64,000 nucleotides of DNA. It comes from Rhodobacter sp. (GTDB lineage: Bacteria > Pseudomonadota > Alphaproteobacteria > Rhodobacterales > Rhodobacteraceae). Below are positions 18,792 through 26,827 of the stretch, one piece after another. Under the pieces are notes generated by a model that saw only the letters and a program-made list of their open reading frames with translations, searched no databases and was not told the origin of the DNA. The position numbers were made by a program, and so were the translations under genes. Each line of letters opens with the position of its first letter. The stretch's first letter is position 1. The stretch is taken from assembly GCA_027489175.1 (NCBI GenBank), contig JAIYAE010000004.1, positions 248,001 through 312,000 on the forward strand, in the 5' to 3' direction.

Positions 18792-19853
18792 TCAGTTCAG
18801 CTCGCCAGCGCGGTCGGCGGCAACGGCGGTTTCGGCCGTTGCGATGGCCGCGTTGAAGGCATCCAGCACCTCAGGGCCGCCCTTCACATTGGCCTTGAAC
18901 CATTCGAAGACCGGCTCGACCGCAGCCTTGAAGGCGGCCTTTTCCTCGGCCGTAGGCACGTAGATCTCGCCGCCTGCCGCTCGGAAGTCGGCATAGGCCT
19001 GGATTTCCTTGCGCTTCGGGCTGGCGAAGGTGGCCTGCTGCAGGGCGGCAAAGCCATCGACGACGATCTGCTGCTGTTCCGGCGTCAGCGACTTGAACCG
19101 GTCGTTCGACATCCACCAGAAGGCACCCATGTAGCTGTGACCATCCAGCGTCAGATACTTGATCCCGGCATCGGTGAACTTCATCGACATGATGTCGGTG
19201 ATGCCATTCGCCGTGCCTTCGACGACGCCGGTTTGCAGCGAGGTGAACAGCTCCGGCCACGGAATCGGCGTGGGCGAAGCACCAAGCGTGGTGGCCAGCG
19301 TCTGCGGCAGGTCGGCGGGCACGGTGCGCATTTTCAGGCCGGCAAGGTCGCCGGGGGCGGCGATACGCTTCTTGGTGTTGGCATAGTTCCGCCAGCCGCC
19401 GGTGTTGCCGATGGTCATCAGGCGGATCTTGTCACCGCTATCCGCCAGCGCCATGGCCCGCAGCTGGGCGGTAAAGTCGGTGCCGGTCAGCACTTCCTCG
19501 GCCACGCGGTCATCGCTCATCAGGTACGGCAGGTCGAGGACCTGGATATAGGGGAACAACCCCGCCGCCCCTCCGCTGGTCGAGATGTAGATGTCGATGG
19601 TGCCGTCAGCCACCCCAGCCAGGCATTCGTCGCCTTTGGCGCAAAGCTGGGTGCCCATGAAGATTTCCACGCCGATCGCACCGTTCGAGGCGTTCTCGAC
19701 ATAGTTCTTGAACACGACGAGGCCGTCATAATCCTCGTCCTGTTCGTTCGAGTTTGCAGTGGCGCGCAGCATGATGTCCTGCGCCAGTGCCATTCCAGCG
19801 GTGCCCGCCAGAAGCGTCGCCAGAACCAGCGACTTGAGGGATTTCTTCAGCAT
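18792..19853 (-). CDS. dctP: TRAP transporter substrate-binding protein (DctP family)
   Basis: 353-residue periplasmic binding protein with signal peptide MLKKSLKSLVLATLLAGTAG ending at ALAQ. DctP-fold marks include the conserved Arg near KMRTVPAD that contacts carboxylate or sulfonate ligands, and ELFTSLQTGVVEGT. It delivers an anionic substrate to the DctQM permease encoded just upstream in the same operon. The operon also encodes flavin reductase, aldo/keto reductase and monooxygenase, so a sulfonated sugar (sulfoquinovose or its glycoside) is the suggested ligand; this is inference. Start has AAGGAGGAAAC. Confidence 0.9.
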   Translation of the reverse strand: MLKKSLKSLVLATLLAGTAGMALAQDIMLRATANSNEQDEDYDGLVVFKNYVENASNGAIGVEIFMGTQLCAKGDECLAGVADGTIDIYISTSGGAAGLFPYIQVLDLPYLMSDDRVAEEVLTGTDFTAQLRAMALADSGDKIRLMTIGNTGGWRNYANTKKRIAAPGDLAGLKMRTVPADLPQTLATTLGASPTPIPWPELFTSLQTGVVEGTANGITDIMSMKFTDAGIKYLTLDGHSYMGAFWWMSNDRFKSLTPEQQQIVVDGFAALQQATFASPKRKEIQAYADFRAAGGEIYVPTAEEKAAFKAAVEPVFEWFKANVKGGPEVLDAFNAAIATAETAVAADRAGELN

Positions 19854-19890
19854 GTTTCCTCCTTTAGGTTTCTTGTCGGTCTTGAAAGGG

Positions 19891-21180
19891 TCAATCCACG
19901 AACCCCAAAAGCCGGGGCAGTGTCAGCGGGATGGCCGGAACGAAGGTGATCAGAAGGACCACCGCGAACTCGACCAGCAGAAATGGCACGACGGCGCGGG
20001 CAATGGTTTCAACCCGCAGTCCGGACACAGCTGACGTGGCAAAAAGCACCAGCCCCATCGGCGGGGTCAGAAGGCCAATGGTCAGGTTCACCGTCATCAC
20101 GATGGCGAAATGCACCGGGTCCACCCCAAGAGACGTGAAGATCGGTGCCAGGATCGGGCCAAGGATGATGATGGCCGGGCCCGCGTCAAGGAACATGCCC
20201 ACAATGAACAGCAGCAGGTTCACCAGCAACAGCAGATACAGCGGGTTCTCGGTGATGCTGAGCAGCGTCGAGGCCAGAAGCTCTGGCGTATGCGCCAGGG
20301 CCGCCACGGTCTTGAAGGCCATCGCAGCACCAACCAGCAGCATGACGACCGAACTGGTGATGCCCGCCCGGGTCAGCACCCCGGGCACGTCGCGCCAGGT
20401 CAGGGTCTTCAGGATGAAGATCGAGATGACGAAACTGTAGCCGACAGCGACCGCTGCTGCCTCGGTCGGGGTAAAGACGCCAGACAGGATGCCACCCATC
20501 AGCAGGACCGGCGTCATCAGCGGCCAGAAGGCAGCTCCGGCGGCCTTGCCCGCCTCGCCCCAGGTGGCACGCGGCAGGGCCTCAGGAAGCTTGTAGCGGT
20601 CTGCCATCAGCTTGATCGTGATCATCAGGGCGACGCCGATCAGGATGCCCGGCACGATCCCGGCCAGGAACAAGGCAGCCACGCTTTCGCCCATGACATA
20701 GGCGTAGATGATCATGATCCCCGAGGGCGGGATGATCGGGCCGATGATCGCCGATGCCGCCGTGATCGCGGCGGCAAAGGGCTTGGGGTAGCCCTTCTTT
20801 TCCATCTGCGGAATGATGATCGACCCCAGCGCCGACACATCGGCCACGGCGGAGCCAGAGATCCCCGCGAACAGCATGGAATCGACCACGTTCACCTGCG
20901 CCAGCCCGCCCCGGAAATGGCCGACCATCGCCTGCGCAAATCCCACGATCCGGGCCGAGATGCCGCCCCGGTTCATAAGTTCCCCGGCCAGCATGAAGAA
21001 CGGGATCGCCATCAGCGGGAAAGAGTTCATCCCCTCATAGACGTTGCGATAAAGCAGCACGATGTCGCGCTCTTGCCCGTTCAGCCACAACAGGATCGCC
21101 GGGGCAGCAAGCAGGCCAAAGACCACCGGCAGGCCCAGCATCAGGAAGACAAGGAAGAGGGGCAGGAAGAAGCTGAGCAT
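19891..21180 (-). CDS. dctM: TRAP transporter large permease (DctM family)
   Basis: 429 residues, about twelve membrane helices, beginning FFLPLFLVFLMLGLPVVFGL and including PPSGIMIIYAYVMGES and the FTPTEAAAVAV signature loop. Sodium-coupled translocation subunit. The ATG at 21180 abuts the DctQ stop, so the two are translationally coupled, and dctP follows after 37 bp. Confidence 0.92.
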   Translation of the reverse strand: MLSFFLPLFLVFLMLGLPVVFGLLAAPAILLWLNGQERDIVLLYRNVYEGMNSFPLMAIPFFMLAGELMNRGGISARIVGFAQAMVGHFRGGLAQVNVVDSMLFAGISGSAVADVSALGSIIIPQMEKKGYPKPFAAAITAASAIIGPIIPPSGIMIIYAYVMGESVAALFLAGIVPGILIGVALMITIKLMADRYKLPEALPRATWGEAGKAAGAAFWPLMTPVLLMGGILSGVFTPTEAAAVAVGYSFVISIFILKTLTWRDVPGVLTRAGITSSVVMLLVGAAMAFKTVAALAHTPELLASTLLSITENPLYLLLLVNLLLFIVGMFLDAGPAIIILGPILAPIFTSLGVDPVHFAIVMTVNLTIGLLTPPMGLVLFATSAVSGLRVETIARAVVPFLLVEFAVVLLITFVPAIPLTLPRLLGFVD

Positions 21181-21777
21181 CTATTCGGCCCCCGACCCAA
21201 GCAGGATGGTTTCGGGAATGTCCCGCAGCCCCTCGGGCCCCCGGATCAGTGCGTAAACATTGCGCAGGGCCAGTTCGACGGCGACCAGCAACAGCAGGGC
21301 CACGCCCACCAGAAGCGAGGCCATCATCCAGGACTTCGGCACCTTCATCCACGTCGCAAAGTCCAGGCTTACCGGGACACGAAGCGAGTCCGTCTCGAAC
21401 CGGCCACCAAGACCCGTGACCTCGGACCAACCGATGCCAAGCGCGATCCAAAGGACCAGGATCGCGACCGCCATCAGAAAAACCGACATTGCGGTGGCAA
21501 CGACGCGCGGCAGCAGGCGGATCACCATGTCAATGGCGACGAACCCACCCCGGCGGAAGGCGGTGGGGGCCATCAGCCCGGTGGACCATAGCATCAGGAA
21601 ACGCGAGGCTTCCTCGGGCCAGGGGAGCGCGCTGTTCAGAACGTAGCGGAAGAAGACCTGCGCCAGGATCACCACGACCATCAGGCCAAGACAGACAGCT
21701 CCGATCCAGCGGCCAAGCGCCAAAAGCGCGCCGTTGATCATGCCGAGGCCGTTGCAGATGGCCAGAAGTGCGGTCAC
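21181..21777 (-). CDS. dctQ: TRAP transporter small permease (DctQ family)
   Basis: 198 residues with four hydrophobic helices and the conserved WPEEASRFLMLWSTG between helices two and three. Partners DctM in the inner membrane. GTG start with GGAGGAAAC directly upstream. Lies 33 bp after the flavin reductase in the same transcription direction. Confidence 0.9.
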   Translation of the reverse strand: MTALLAICNGLGMINGALLALGRWIGAVCLGLMVVVILAQVFFRYVLNSALPWPEEASRFLMLWSTGLMAPTAFRRGGFVAIDMVIRLLPRVVATAMSVFLMAVAILVLWIALGIGWSEVTGLGGRFETDSLRVPVSLDFATWMKVPKSWMMASLLVGVALLLLVAVELALRNVYALIRGPEGLRDIPETILLGSGAE

Positions 21778-21810
21778 GTTTCCTCCCTTCGTCCCCCTTT
21801 CGGCGGGGGG

Positions 21811-22320
21811 TCAGCCGTCAAATCGTCCGAACCTGCCTTTCGCGAAAACCAGCGGCTCGCCCTCCTCCAGGGTCAGCCGCAGGACCTGTCCTACAATGAT
21901 CAGATGGTCGCCGCCGTCATGCGTCGCGTGCTGGGCGCAGTCAAAGCGGGCCAGTGTGCCCGGCACGGTCGGCACGCCTTCGGCGTTCGGCTGCCAGTCC
22001 AGGCCGTCAAACCCCGGGCCGCCCCGGGAAAACCGGGCGGGAAGGTCAGCTTGCCCCAGCCCAAGCACATGGATCGCGTAGTGCTTCGCCGCGGCGAAAA
22101 GTGGATAGCGTTGCGACGCCTTGGCGGGCGACCACAGGACCAGCGCCGGGTCAAGCGACAGGCTGGAAAAGCTGTTCGCGGTAAAGCCCATCGGCCCATC
22201 GGGGCCTTGGATCGTGACCAGCGTCACGCCCGTCGCAAAGCGGCCCAGCGCATCGCGGAACACCCGCGCATTTGCAGCGTCCAGTACAATCCCGCCCGCG
22301 TGGATACCGCCATCCGCCAT
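21811..22320 (-). CDS. smoA: Flavin reductase, probable FMN-reductase partner (SmoA-like)
   Basis: 169-residue HpaC/flavin-reductase-fold protein: FRDALGRFATGVTLVTI at the N-terminus, the FMN-binding GFTANSFSSLSLDPALVLW stretch, and a C-terminal DHLIIVGQV metal/substrate loop. It supplies reduced flavin to a two-component monooxygenase; the LLM monooxygenase two genes upstream is the obvious partner. The ATG at 22320 overlaps the aldo/keto reductase stop (TGATG). The SmoA name follows the sulfo-SMO gene set and is an inference from synteny. Confidence 0.82.
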   Translation of the reverse strand: MADGGIHAGGIVLDAANARVFRDALGRFATGVTLVTIQGPDGPMGFTANSFSSLSLDPALVLWSPAKASQRYPLFAAAKHYAIHVLGLGQADLPARFSRGGPGFDGLDWQPNAEGVPTVPGTLARFDCAQHATHDGGDHLIIVGQVLRLTLEEGEPLVFAKGRFGRFDG

Positions 22321-23216
22321 CACGCGACCTCATGCCCCTGGGCAAGCGTCAGAAGCTCGAACCAGGTCTGGCGGTCCATCGGCACGCGCAGCGCGTCCGA
22401 GATGCTGGCGATGCGTGACAGGGTGTTGGTGCCAAGAACGGGGATGATCTTCGCGGGATGATGCAGCAGCCAGGCCACGGCGACAGCGGTCCAGTCGGTG
22501 CCAGCGGCCTTGCCGATCGCGTCCATCCGGGCGGAAAGGCCGTCATTCGCCTCGGCCCGCAGGTGCCCGCCAGCCAGCGGACTCCAGGCCATCGGGGGGA
22601 TTGCCCGTTCCTGCAGGAAGGCAAGGTCGCCGCTCGTGAAGGGGGCGCGGCAGTTCAACGACAGCTCGATCTGGTTGGTGACCAGGGGCTGGGTCATGGC
22701 CGATTGCAGCAGGGTGAAATCCCAAGGTCGGAAGTTCGACACGCCGACGGCCCGCACCTTGCCGCCTGCGACCAGGGCATCCAGCGTGCGGCCGGTGTCA
22801 TGATGGTCCATCAGCGGATCAGGGCGGTGGATCAGAAGAAGGTCGATCCGGTCCGTCGCCATTTCCCGCAACGACGCTTCGACCGAGGCGGTGATATGCG
22901 CGGCAGAGGTGTCGTAATGCTTCACCCGCGCCGCCGCATGGCGACCCACGGGCGCAACGATGTCGCATTTGGTGACAATCTCGATCCGGTCGCGCAACCC
23001 CGGTGCGGCCTTCAGCGCGGCGCCCATAAGGCCCTCGGCGGCATAGCCGCCATAGATGTCGGCCTGGTCCATCGTGGTGATGCCTTGGGCAAGGCAGGCC
23101 TCGATCTTGGCCTGCACATGGGCGGGCGAGGTGTCGGGGTCGTCGCCCAGCCGCCACATGCCGTAGACCAGCCGGGACAGGCTGATCGGGCCAAGAGTGA
23201 CACGGTCCATGGTCAT
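22320..23216 (-). CDS. smoB: Aldo/keto reductase, possible 6-oxo-glucose reductase (SmoB-like)
   Basis: 298-residue AKR with the catalytic tetrad visible: Asp in MDQADIYGGY with its Tyr, Lys in EIVTKCDI, His in LLLIHRPDPL. The C-terminal LGTNTLSRI forms the NADPH phosphate loop. In the sulfo-SMO pathway SmoB reduces 6-oxo-glucose to glucose after desulfonation. Its place between an LLM monooxygenase and a flavin reductase, with overlapping stop/start codons on both sides, supports that role. A YdhF/YcsN-type general AKR is the alternative. Confidence 0.82.
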   Translation of the reverse strand: MTMDRVTLGPISLSRLVYGMWRLGDDPDTSPAHVQAKIEACLAQGITTMDQADIYGGYAAEGLMGAALKAAPGLRDRIEIVTKCDIVAPVGRHAAARVKHYDTSAAHITASVEASLREMATDRIDLLLIHRPDPLMDHHDTGRTLDALVAGGKVRAVGVSNFRPWDFTLLQSAMTQPLVTNQIELSLNCRAPFTSGDLAFLQERAIPPMAWSPLAGGHLRAEANDGLSARMDAIGKAAGTDWTAVAVAWLLHHPAKIIPVLGTNTLSRIASISDALRVPMDRQTWFELLTLAQGHEVA

Positions 23217-24373
23217 CAGCGGCGCACTCCATTCCCAAGGGGGGTGGCGGGGGTTGTGGCCGGAACGCGGCCATAGGCATGGGGCAGGGAACAGGTCTTC
23301 AGGCCGGGAAGGACCTTGGTGCCGAACTGGTCACACTCGTCCAGATGCGGATAGCCCGAGAAGATGAAGGCCCGGATGCCCATCTTCTGATAGTCTTCGA
23401 TTTCAGACATGACCTGATCGACCGACCCGACAAGCGCCGCGCCGCAGCCCGACCGCGCCCGGCCGATCCCGGTCCAGAGATGCGGCTCGATATAGCCGAA
23501 CTGGTCCGCCAATTCCCGCGCCCGGGTCTGGTGCGCGACGCCGAGGCTGATGGAATCATGCGCCCGGTCGCGGATCAGCTTGCCGTATTCGTCATCCAGC
23601 TTGGACACGATGTAATCGGCATACTCCCGCGCCTCCGCCTCGGTATCGCGGACGATCATGTGAACCCTCAGGCCGTAGTCCAGCGTCCGGCCATGCGCCG
23701 CCGCCCGGGCATGGACGTCCTGCATCCGCCTGGCGAGCATATCTTTCGGTTCCGGCCACATCAGATAGACGTCGCACTGCGCCCCACACAGCTCCAGCGC
23801 GTCGGGGGAATAGCCGCCGAAGTACAGAAGCGGCCCGCCGTTCTGCTGGTAGGGGCGGGCAGGGTCGGTGGTGATCTTCGAAATCTGGTAGACCTCGCCC
23901 GCATATTCGATGTGGTCGCGCGTCCATGCCTGGCGCAGGATCTCCACCACCTCATGGCTGCGCTTGTAGCGAAAGGCGCTGTCGGCAACCTCGCCCGGGA
24001 AGTCCGACGAGATCACGTTCAGCGTCAGGCGGCCCTCAAGCATGTGGTCCAGCGTTGCCACCGTCCGGGCCAGCATCACGGGCTGCATCTCACCGCAGCG
24101 AATGGCGGCCAGAAAGTTGATCGAGGTCGTGATCGGCGCGCAACCAGCGACGAAGGACAGGGTGTCTTGGCCGACCTGATAGGACGAAGGACACAGGATG
24201 TTGCCGAACCCGTGGCCTTCGGCGCGCTTCACGATGTCGGAACAATGCGCCCAACTGGACCGCAGATCGCCCTCCGGCACGCCAAGAAACCGGTAATCGT
24301 CCGAACAAAGCGCTGCAAACCAGCTGACCTCGCAGGCGTCCAAGTCAGGTGAGGTGATCGGCACGACCGACAT
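23216..24373 (-). CDS. smoC: LLM flavin-dependent monooxygenase, probable sulfoquinovose monooxygenase (SmoC-like)
   Basis: 385-residue bacterial-luciferase-like (SsuD) monooxygenase. Motifs: NILCPSSYQVGQDTLSFVAG, ARTVATLDHMLEGRLTLNVI, GGPLLYFGGYSPDALELCG, and the lid-proximal RARSGCGAALVGS. The N-terminal ITSPDLDACEVSWF is characteristic of the SmoC-type branch as I know it rather than generic SsuD. It would use FMNH2 and O2 to release sulfite from the sugar C6. First gene of the operon; the start at 24373 is preferred because the upstream 20 codons reach into the operator region. Confidence 0.82.
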   Translation of the reverse strand: MSVVPITSPDLDACEVSWFAALCSDDYRFLGVPEGDLRSSWAHCSDIVKRAEGHGFGNILCPSSYQVGQDTLSFVAGCAPITTSINFLAAIRCGEMQPVMLARTVATLDHMLEGRLTLNVISSDFPGEVADSAFRYKRSHEVVEILRQAWTRDHIEYAGEVYQISKITTDPARPYQQNGGPLLYFGGYSPDALELCGAQCDVYLMWPEPKDMLARRMQDVHARAAAHGRTLDYGLRVHMIVRDTEAEAREYADYIVSKLDDEYGKLIRDRAHDSISLGVAHQTRARELADQFGYIEPHLWTGIGRARSGCGAALVGSVDQVMSEIEDYQKMGIRAFIFSGYPHLDECDQFGTKVLPGLKTCSLPHAYGRVPATTPATPLGNGVRR

Positions 24374-24419
24374 GATTCTCTGGCTCCGACTGCGGCTTTC
24401 CTCTTGCGTAGCACTGGCT

Positions 24420-24444
24420 TTGATGTAGATCAATCATGTATCAA
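24420..24444. promoter_or_regulatory. Candidate GntR operator between divergent genes
   Basis: A 25-bp imperfect inverted repeat with 5-bp outer arms TTGAT...ATCAA, in the 87-bp gap between the monooxygenase operon (minus) and the gntR-like gene (plus). AT-rich against the GC-rich surroundings and well placed to control both directions. Confidence 0.45.
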
Positions 24445-24460
24445 TTTTGGATGCGACCTC

Positions 24461-25162
24461 ATGGCCCAACCCGGTTCGCTGCCGCTCTATCAGCAGATCG
24501 CCGAGCTTCTGATCCGCGACATCGCGGCAGGGCGGCTGATCGACGGGGAACGTCTGCCGCCGGAACGGGACATGGCGGTCAACATGGGAATTGCCGTTGG
24601 CACCCTGCGGCAGGCGCTGAAGTCCCTAACGGAAAAGGGGCTGCTTGACCGGGTCCAGGGGTCCGGCAACTATATCCGCGCCAAGGCCGATGCGGCTTCG
24701 GTCTATGCCCTCTTCCGGCTGGAACGGGTCGAAGGGGGTGGCCTGCCCACGGCCCGCGTCCTGTCGGTCGACCGCTGTGCCAAGAACCCCGCGCTGCCGG
24801 CCTTTGGGGCCAGCGCCGAGGGCCATCGCATTCGCCGCCTGCGCTTCCTCTCGGGCCAGGTGGCGGCGGTCGAGGAAATCTGGCTGGACGGGGCCGAGGT
24901 GGACCGGATCGCGCCCGGCGACCTGCTGGAATCCCTCTATCTTTTCTATCGCCAGCGCCTTGGCATCTGGATCTCGCGGGCCGAGGACAGCATCGGCCAA
25001 GGCCCCCTGCCGGGCTGGGCCCCGCCCGAATTTCCGCACCCGCCCGGCACGCCTCTGCCCCTGATCACCCGGGTCAGCTGGGCGCAGGACGGCAGGTCCG
25101 TCGAAGCCTCGGTGACCTGGTATGACCCCGAAACCGTGCGCTATGTGGCGCGCCTGAAATAG
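24461..25162 (+). CDS. GntR-family regulator with UTRA domain
   Basis: 233 residues. N-terminal winged helix (about residues 8-72) with PLYQQIAELLIRDIAAGRL, LPPERDMAVNMGIAVGTLRQ and LTEKGLLDRVQGSGNYI. C-terminal UTRA effector-binding domain (about 90-230). Divergent from the monooxygenase/TRAP operon and 9 bp ahead of a Gfo/Idh/MocA gene, so it is probably the local repressor sensing the substrate or an intermediate. The start at 24461 is chosen; upstream codons fall in the operator. Confidence 0.87.
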   Translation: MAQPGSLPLYQQIAELLIRDIAAGRLIDGERLPPERDMAVNMGIAVGTLRQALKSLTEKGLLDRVQGSGNYIRAKADAASVYALFRLERVEGGGLPTARVLSVDRCAKNPALPAFGASAEGHRIRRLRFLSGQVAAVEEIWLDGAEVDRIAPGDLLESLYLFYRQRLGIWISRAEDSIGQGPLPGWAPPEFPHPPGTPLPLITRVSWAQDGRSVEASVTWYDPETVRYVARLK

Positions 25163-25171
25163 GAAGACGAC

Positions 25172-26275
25172 ATGCTGCGCTATGGGATCATCGGCTGCGG
25201 GATGATGGGGCAAGAGCACCTGCGCAACATCGCCCTTCTGCAAGACGCCAACGTCGTCGCGATATTCGAACCTGACCTGGGCATGCGCGCTGCGGCGTCC
25301 GCTCTCGTTCCCGGGGCAAGGATGGTCGGCTCGGTGGCAGAGGTGCTTGCCGACCCGCAGGTGAACTGCCTGTTGATCGCCAGCCCGAACCACCTGCACC
25401 TTGCGCAGCTGGAAGAGATTGCCCGCATCCGGCCCGTGCCGGTCCTTTGCGAAAAGCCGCTCTTCACCGATCCCGCCGACGCGCCCCGACTGGCAGCCTT
25501 GCGCGCCACTTACCCCGCGCCGATCTGGGTGGCGATGGAATACCGTTACATGCCCCCCGTCGCGCATCTTCTGCGGGAAGCCCAGGCGGCAACGGGTGGG
25601 GTGAAGATGCTCACGATCCGCGAACACCGCTTCCCGTTTCTGCAAAAGGTCGGCCACTGGAACCGCTTCAACCGCAACTCGGGCGGCACTCTTGTCGAAA
25701 AGTGCTGCCATTTCTTCGACCTGATGCGTCTGGTCGCGGGCTGCAATCCGGTGCGGGTCATGGCCAGCGCCGGGCAAGCAGTGAACCACCTTGATGAGGT
25801 GTATGACGGACAGCGGTCCGACATCTGGGACCATGGCTATGTCATTGTCGATTTCGAAAGTGGCATGCGGGCGATGCTGGAACTGTGCATGTTCGCCGAA
25901 GGCAGCCGCTATCAAGAGGAAATCTCGGCTGTAGGGGCGAAAGGCAAGATCGAATGCCTCGTGCCCGGACCGGGGCGGTTCTGGCCTGCCCATCTGGGGC
26001 CTGCCCCGGTGCCGAAAGTCATCCTCAGCCCGCGACATCCGGCCGGGCCTGTTGAACTGGAGGTTCCCGTCGACCCAGCGCTTCTGGCAGCGGGGGACCA
26101 CAACGGATCAACCTTCTATCAGCATCAGGGGTTTCAGCGGGCCGCGACCGGGCTGCAGCGGCCTGAGGTGTCGTTGGAAGACGGCTGGTGGGCCGCTGCA
26201 ATCGGCCAGGCGGCGCAACAAAGCGCGGTGACAGGCCAGGCGGTCGATCTGCGCGATCTTGACGGTATGCCTTAG
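25172..26275 (+). CDS. Gfo/Idh/MocA-family protein; possible NAD-dependent sulfoquinovosidase (SqgA/GH188-like)
   Basis: 367 residues: N-terminal Rossmann fold (YGIIGCGMMGQEHLRNI), the EKP motif in VLCEKPLFTD (Lys for NAD/substrate), and a C-terminal domain with REHRFPFLQKVGHWNRFNRN and VEKCCHFFDLMRLV, where His-x-x-Asp forms the usual active-site pair. Co-transcribed after gntR (9-bp gap) and divergent from the sulfo-SMO-like operon. No GH31 sulfoquinovosidase is present, so this NAD-dependent fold may fill that step, as GH188 enzymes do. A plain sugar or inositol dehydrogenase remains possible. Confidence 0.8.
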   Translation: MLRYGIIGCGMMGQEHLRNIALLQDANVVAIFEPDLGMRAAASALVPGARMVGSVAEVLADPQVNCLLIASPNHLHLAQLEEIARIRPVPVLCEKPLFTDPADAPRLAALRATYPAPIWVAMEYRYMPPVAHLLREAQAATGGVKMLTIREHRFPFLQKVGHWNRFNRNSGGTLVEKCCHFFDLMRLVAGCNPVRVMASAGQAVNHLDEVYDGQRSDIWDHGYVIVDFESGMRAMLELCMFAEGSRYQEEISAVGAKGKIECLVPGPGRFWPAHLGPAPVPKVILSPRHPAGPVELEVPVDPALLAAGDHNGSTFYQHQGFQRAATGLQRPEVSLEDGWWAAAIGQAAQQSAVTGQAVDLRDLDGMP

Positions 26276-26529
26276 CCTCAACCCGTTTTGCGGAAGGGCC
26301 ACGTCGCGCCGAACGCGACTGCCAGGTCGCGAAAGGCGGGATTGTCGGGATGCGGCAGGACAGGCCCCGTTCGCGCCAAGGCCCCTGAATCGCGGGCCGG
26401 GGCGTATACGTCGTGGGGGGCAAGCAAGTCTTTAAAATTCCTTAAAATGAAAAGCCAAGCCCTTGAAATTGCAAGGCCAGAGCCCCTGTCCCTGCCCGGG
26501 ACATCAAACACGCACAAGCTGAAGGGGGG

Positions 26530-26603
26530 TGGAGCGGGCGGCGGGAATCGAACCCGCGTCTTCTGCTTGGAAGGCAGAGGTCTTACCATTACACAACGCC
26601 CGC
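26530..26603 (-). tRNA. tRNA-Gly (anticodon TCC)
   Basis: Complete cloverleaf on the minus strand: 7-bp acceptor GCGGGCG/CGCCCGC, D arm with TGGTA, anticodon stem CTGCC/GGCAG around loop TTCCAAG (anticodon TCC), T arm GCGGGTTCGATTCCCGC, discriminator T, and an encoded CCA at 26530-26532. Decodes GGA (and GGG by wobble). Confidence 0.95.
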
Positions 26604-26827
26604 GTTGCTCTCGGTAGGTATTCGGGCCTGATCAGTTCGTCAAGGCACGGCAGAAAGTCCTGCAGGTGCAGCGCCTCGTCGGGACCAATTCTAAATGGCA
26701 GATCAGGGTGGAAGCGGACCTTCGCTGCGAATTCGACGCCTTGATTGTCACCGAAGACGTAGACACCGGTTGCCGTCATGCCAAACCTGACGAGACGTAA
26801 GTCCTGAACCGATTTCCGGCCCCCAAG

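Noticed and set aside
17451-19949. 832-codon plus-strand frame opposite exoP-like and dctP-like genes
   Set aside because: Antisense to two well-supported genes and spans their intergenic hairpins; no domain or signal recognised.
19931-21646. Long plus-strand frames opposite the TRAP permease genes
   Set aside because: They are antisense to clear DctM/DctQ genes, rich in Arg, His, Gln and Asp, and lack ribosome-binding sites; a by-product of high third-position GC.
26529-26744. Plus-strand frame beginning MERAAGIEPASSAWKAEVL across the tRNA
   Set aside because: This is the antisense of the tRNA-Gly gene; such frames appear next to many tRNA-Gly genes and are annotation artefacts.
26504-26779. 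Minus-strand 91-codon frame overlapping the tRNA
   Set aside because: Its 3' part is the tRNA itself, so it cannot be an intact protein gene; kept only as a possible remnant in the findings.
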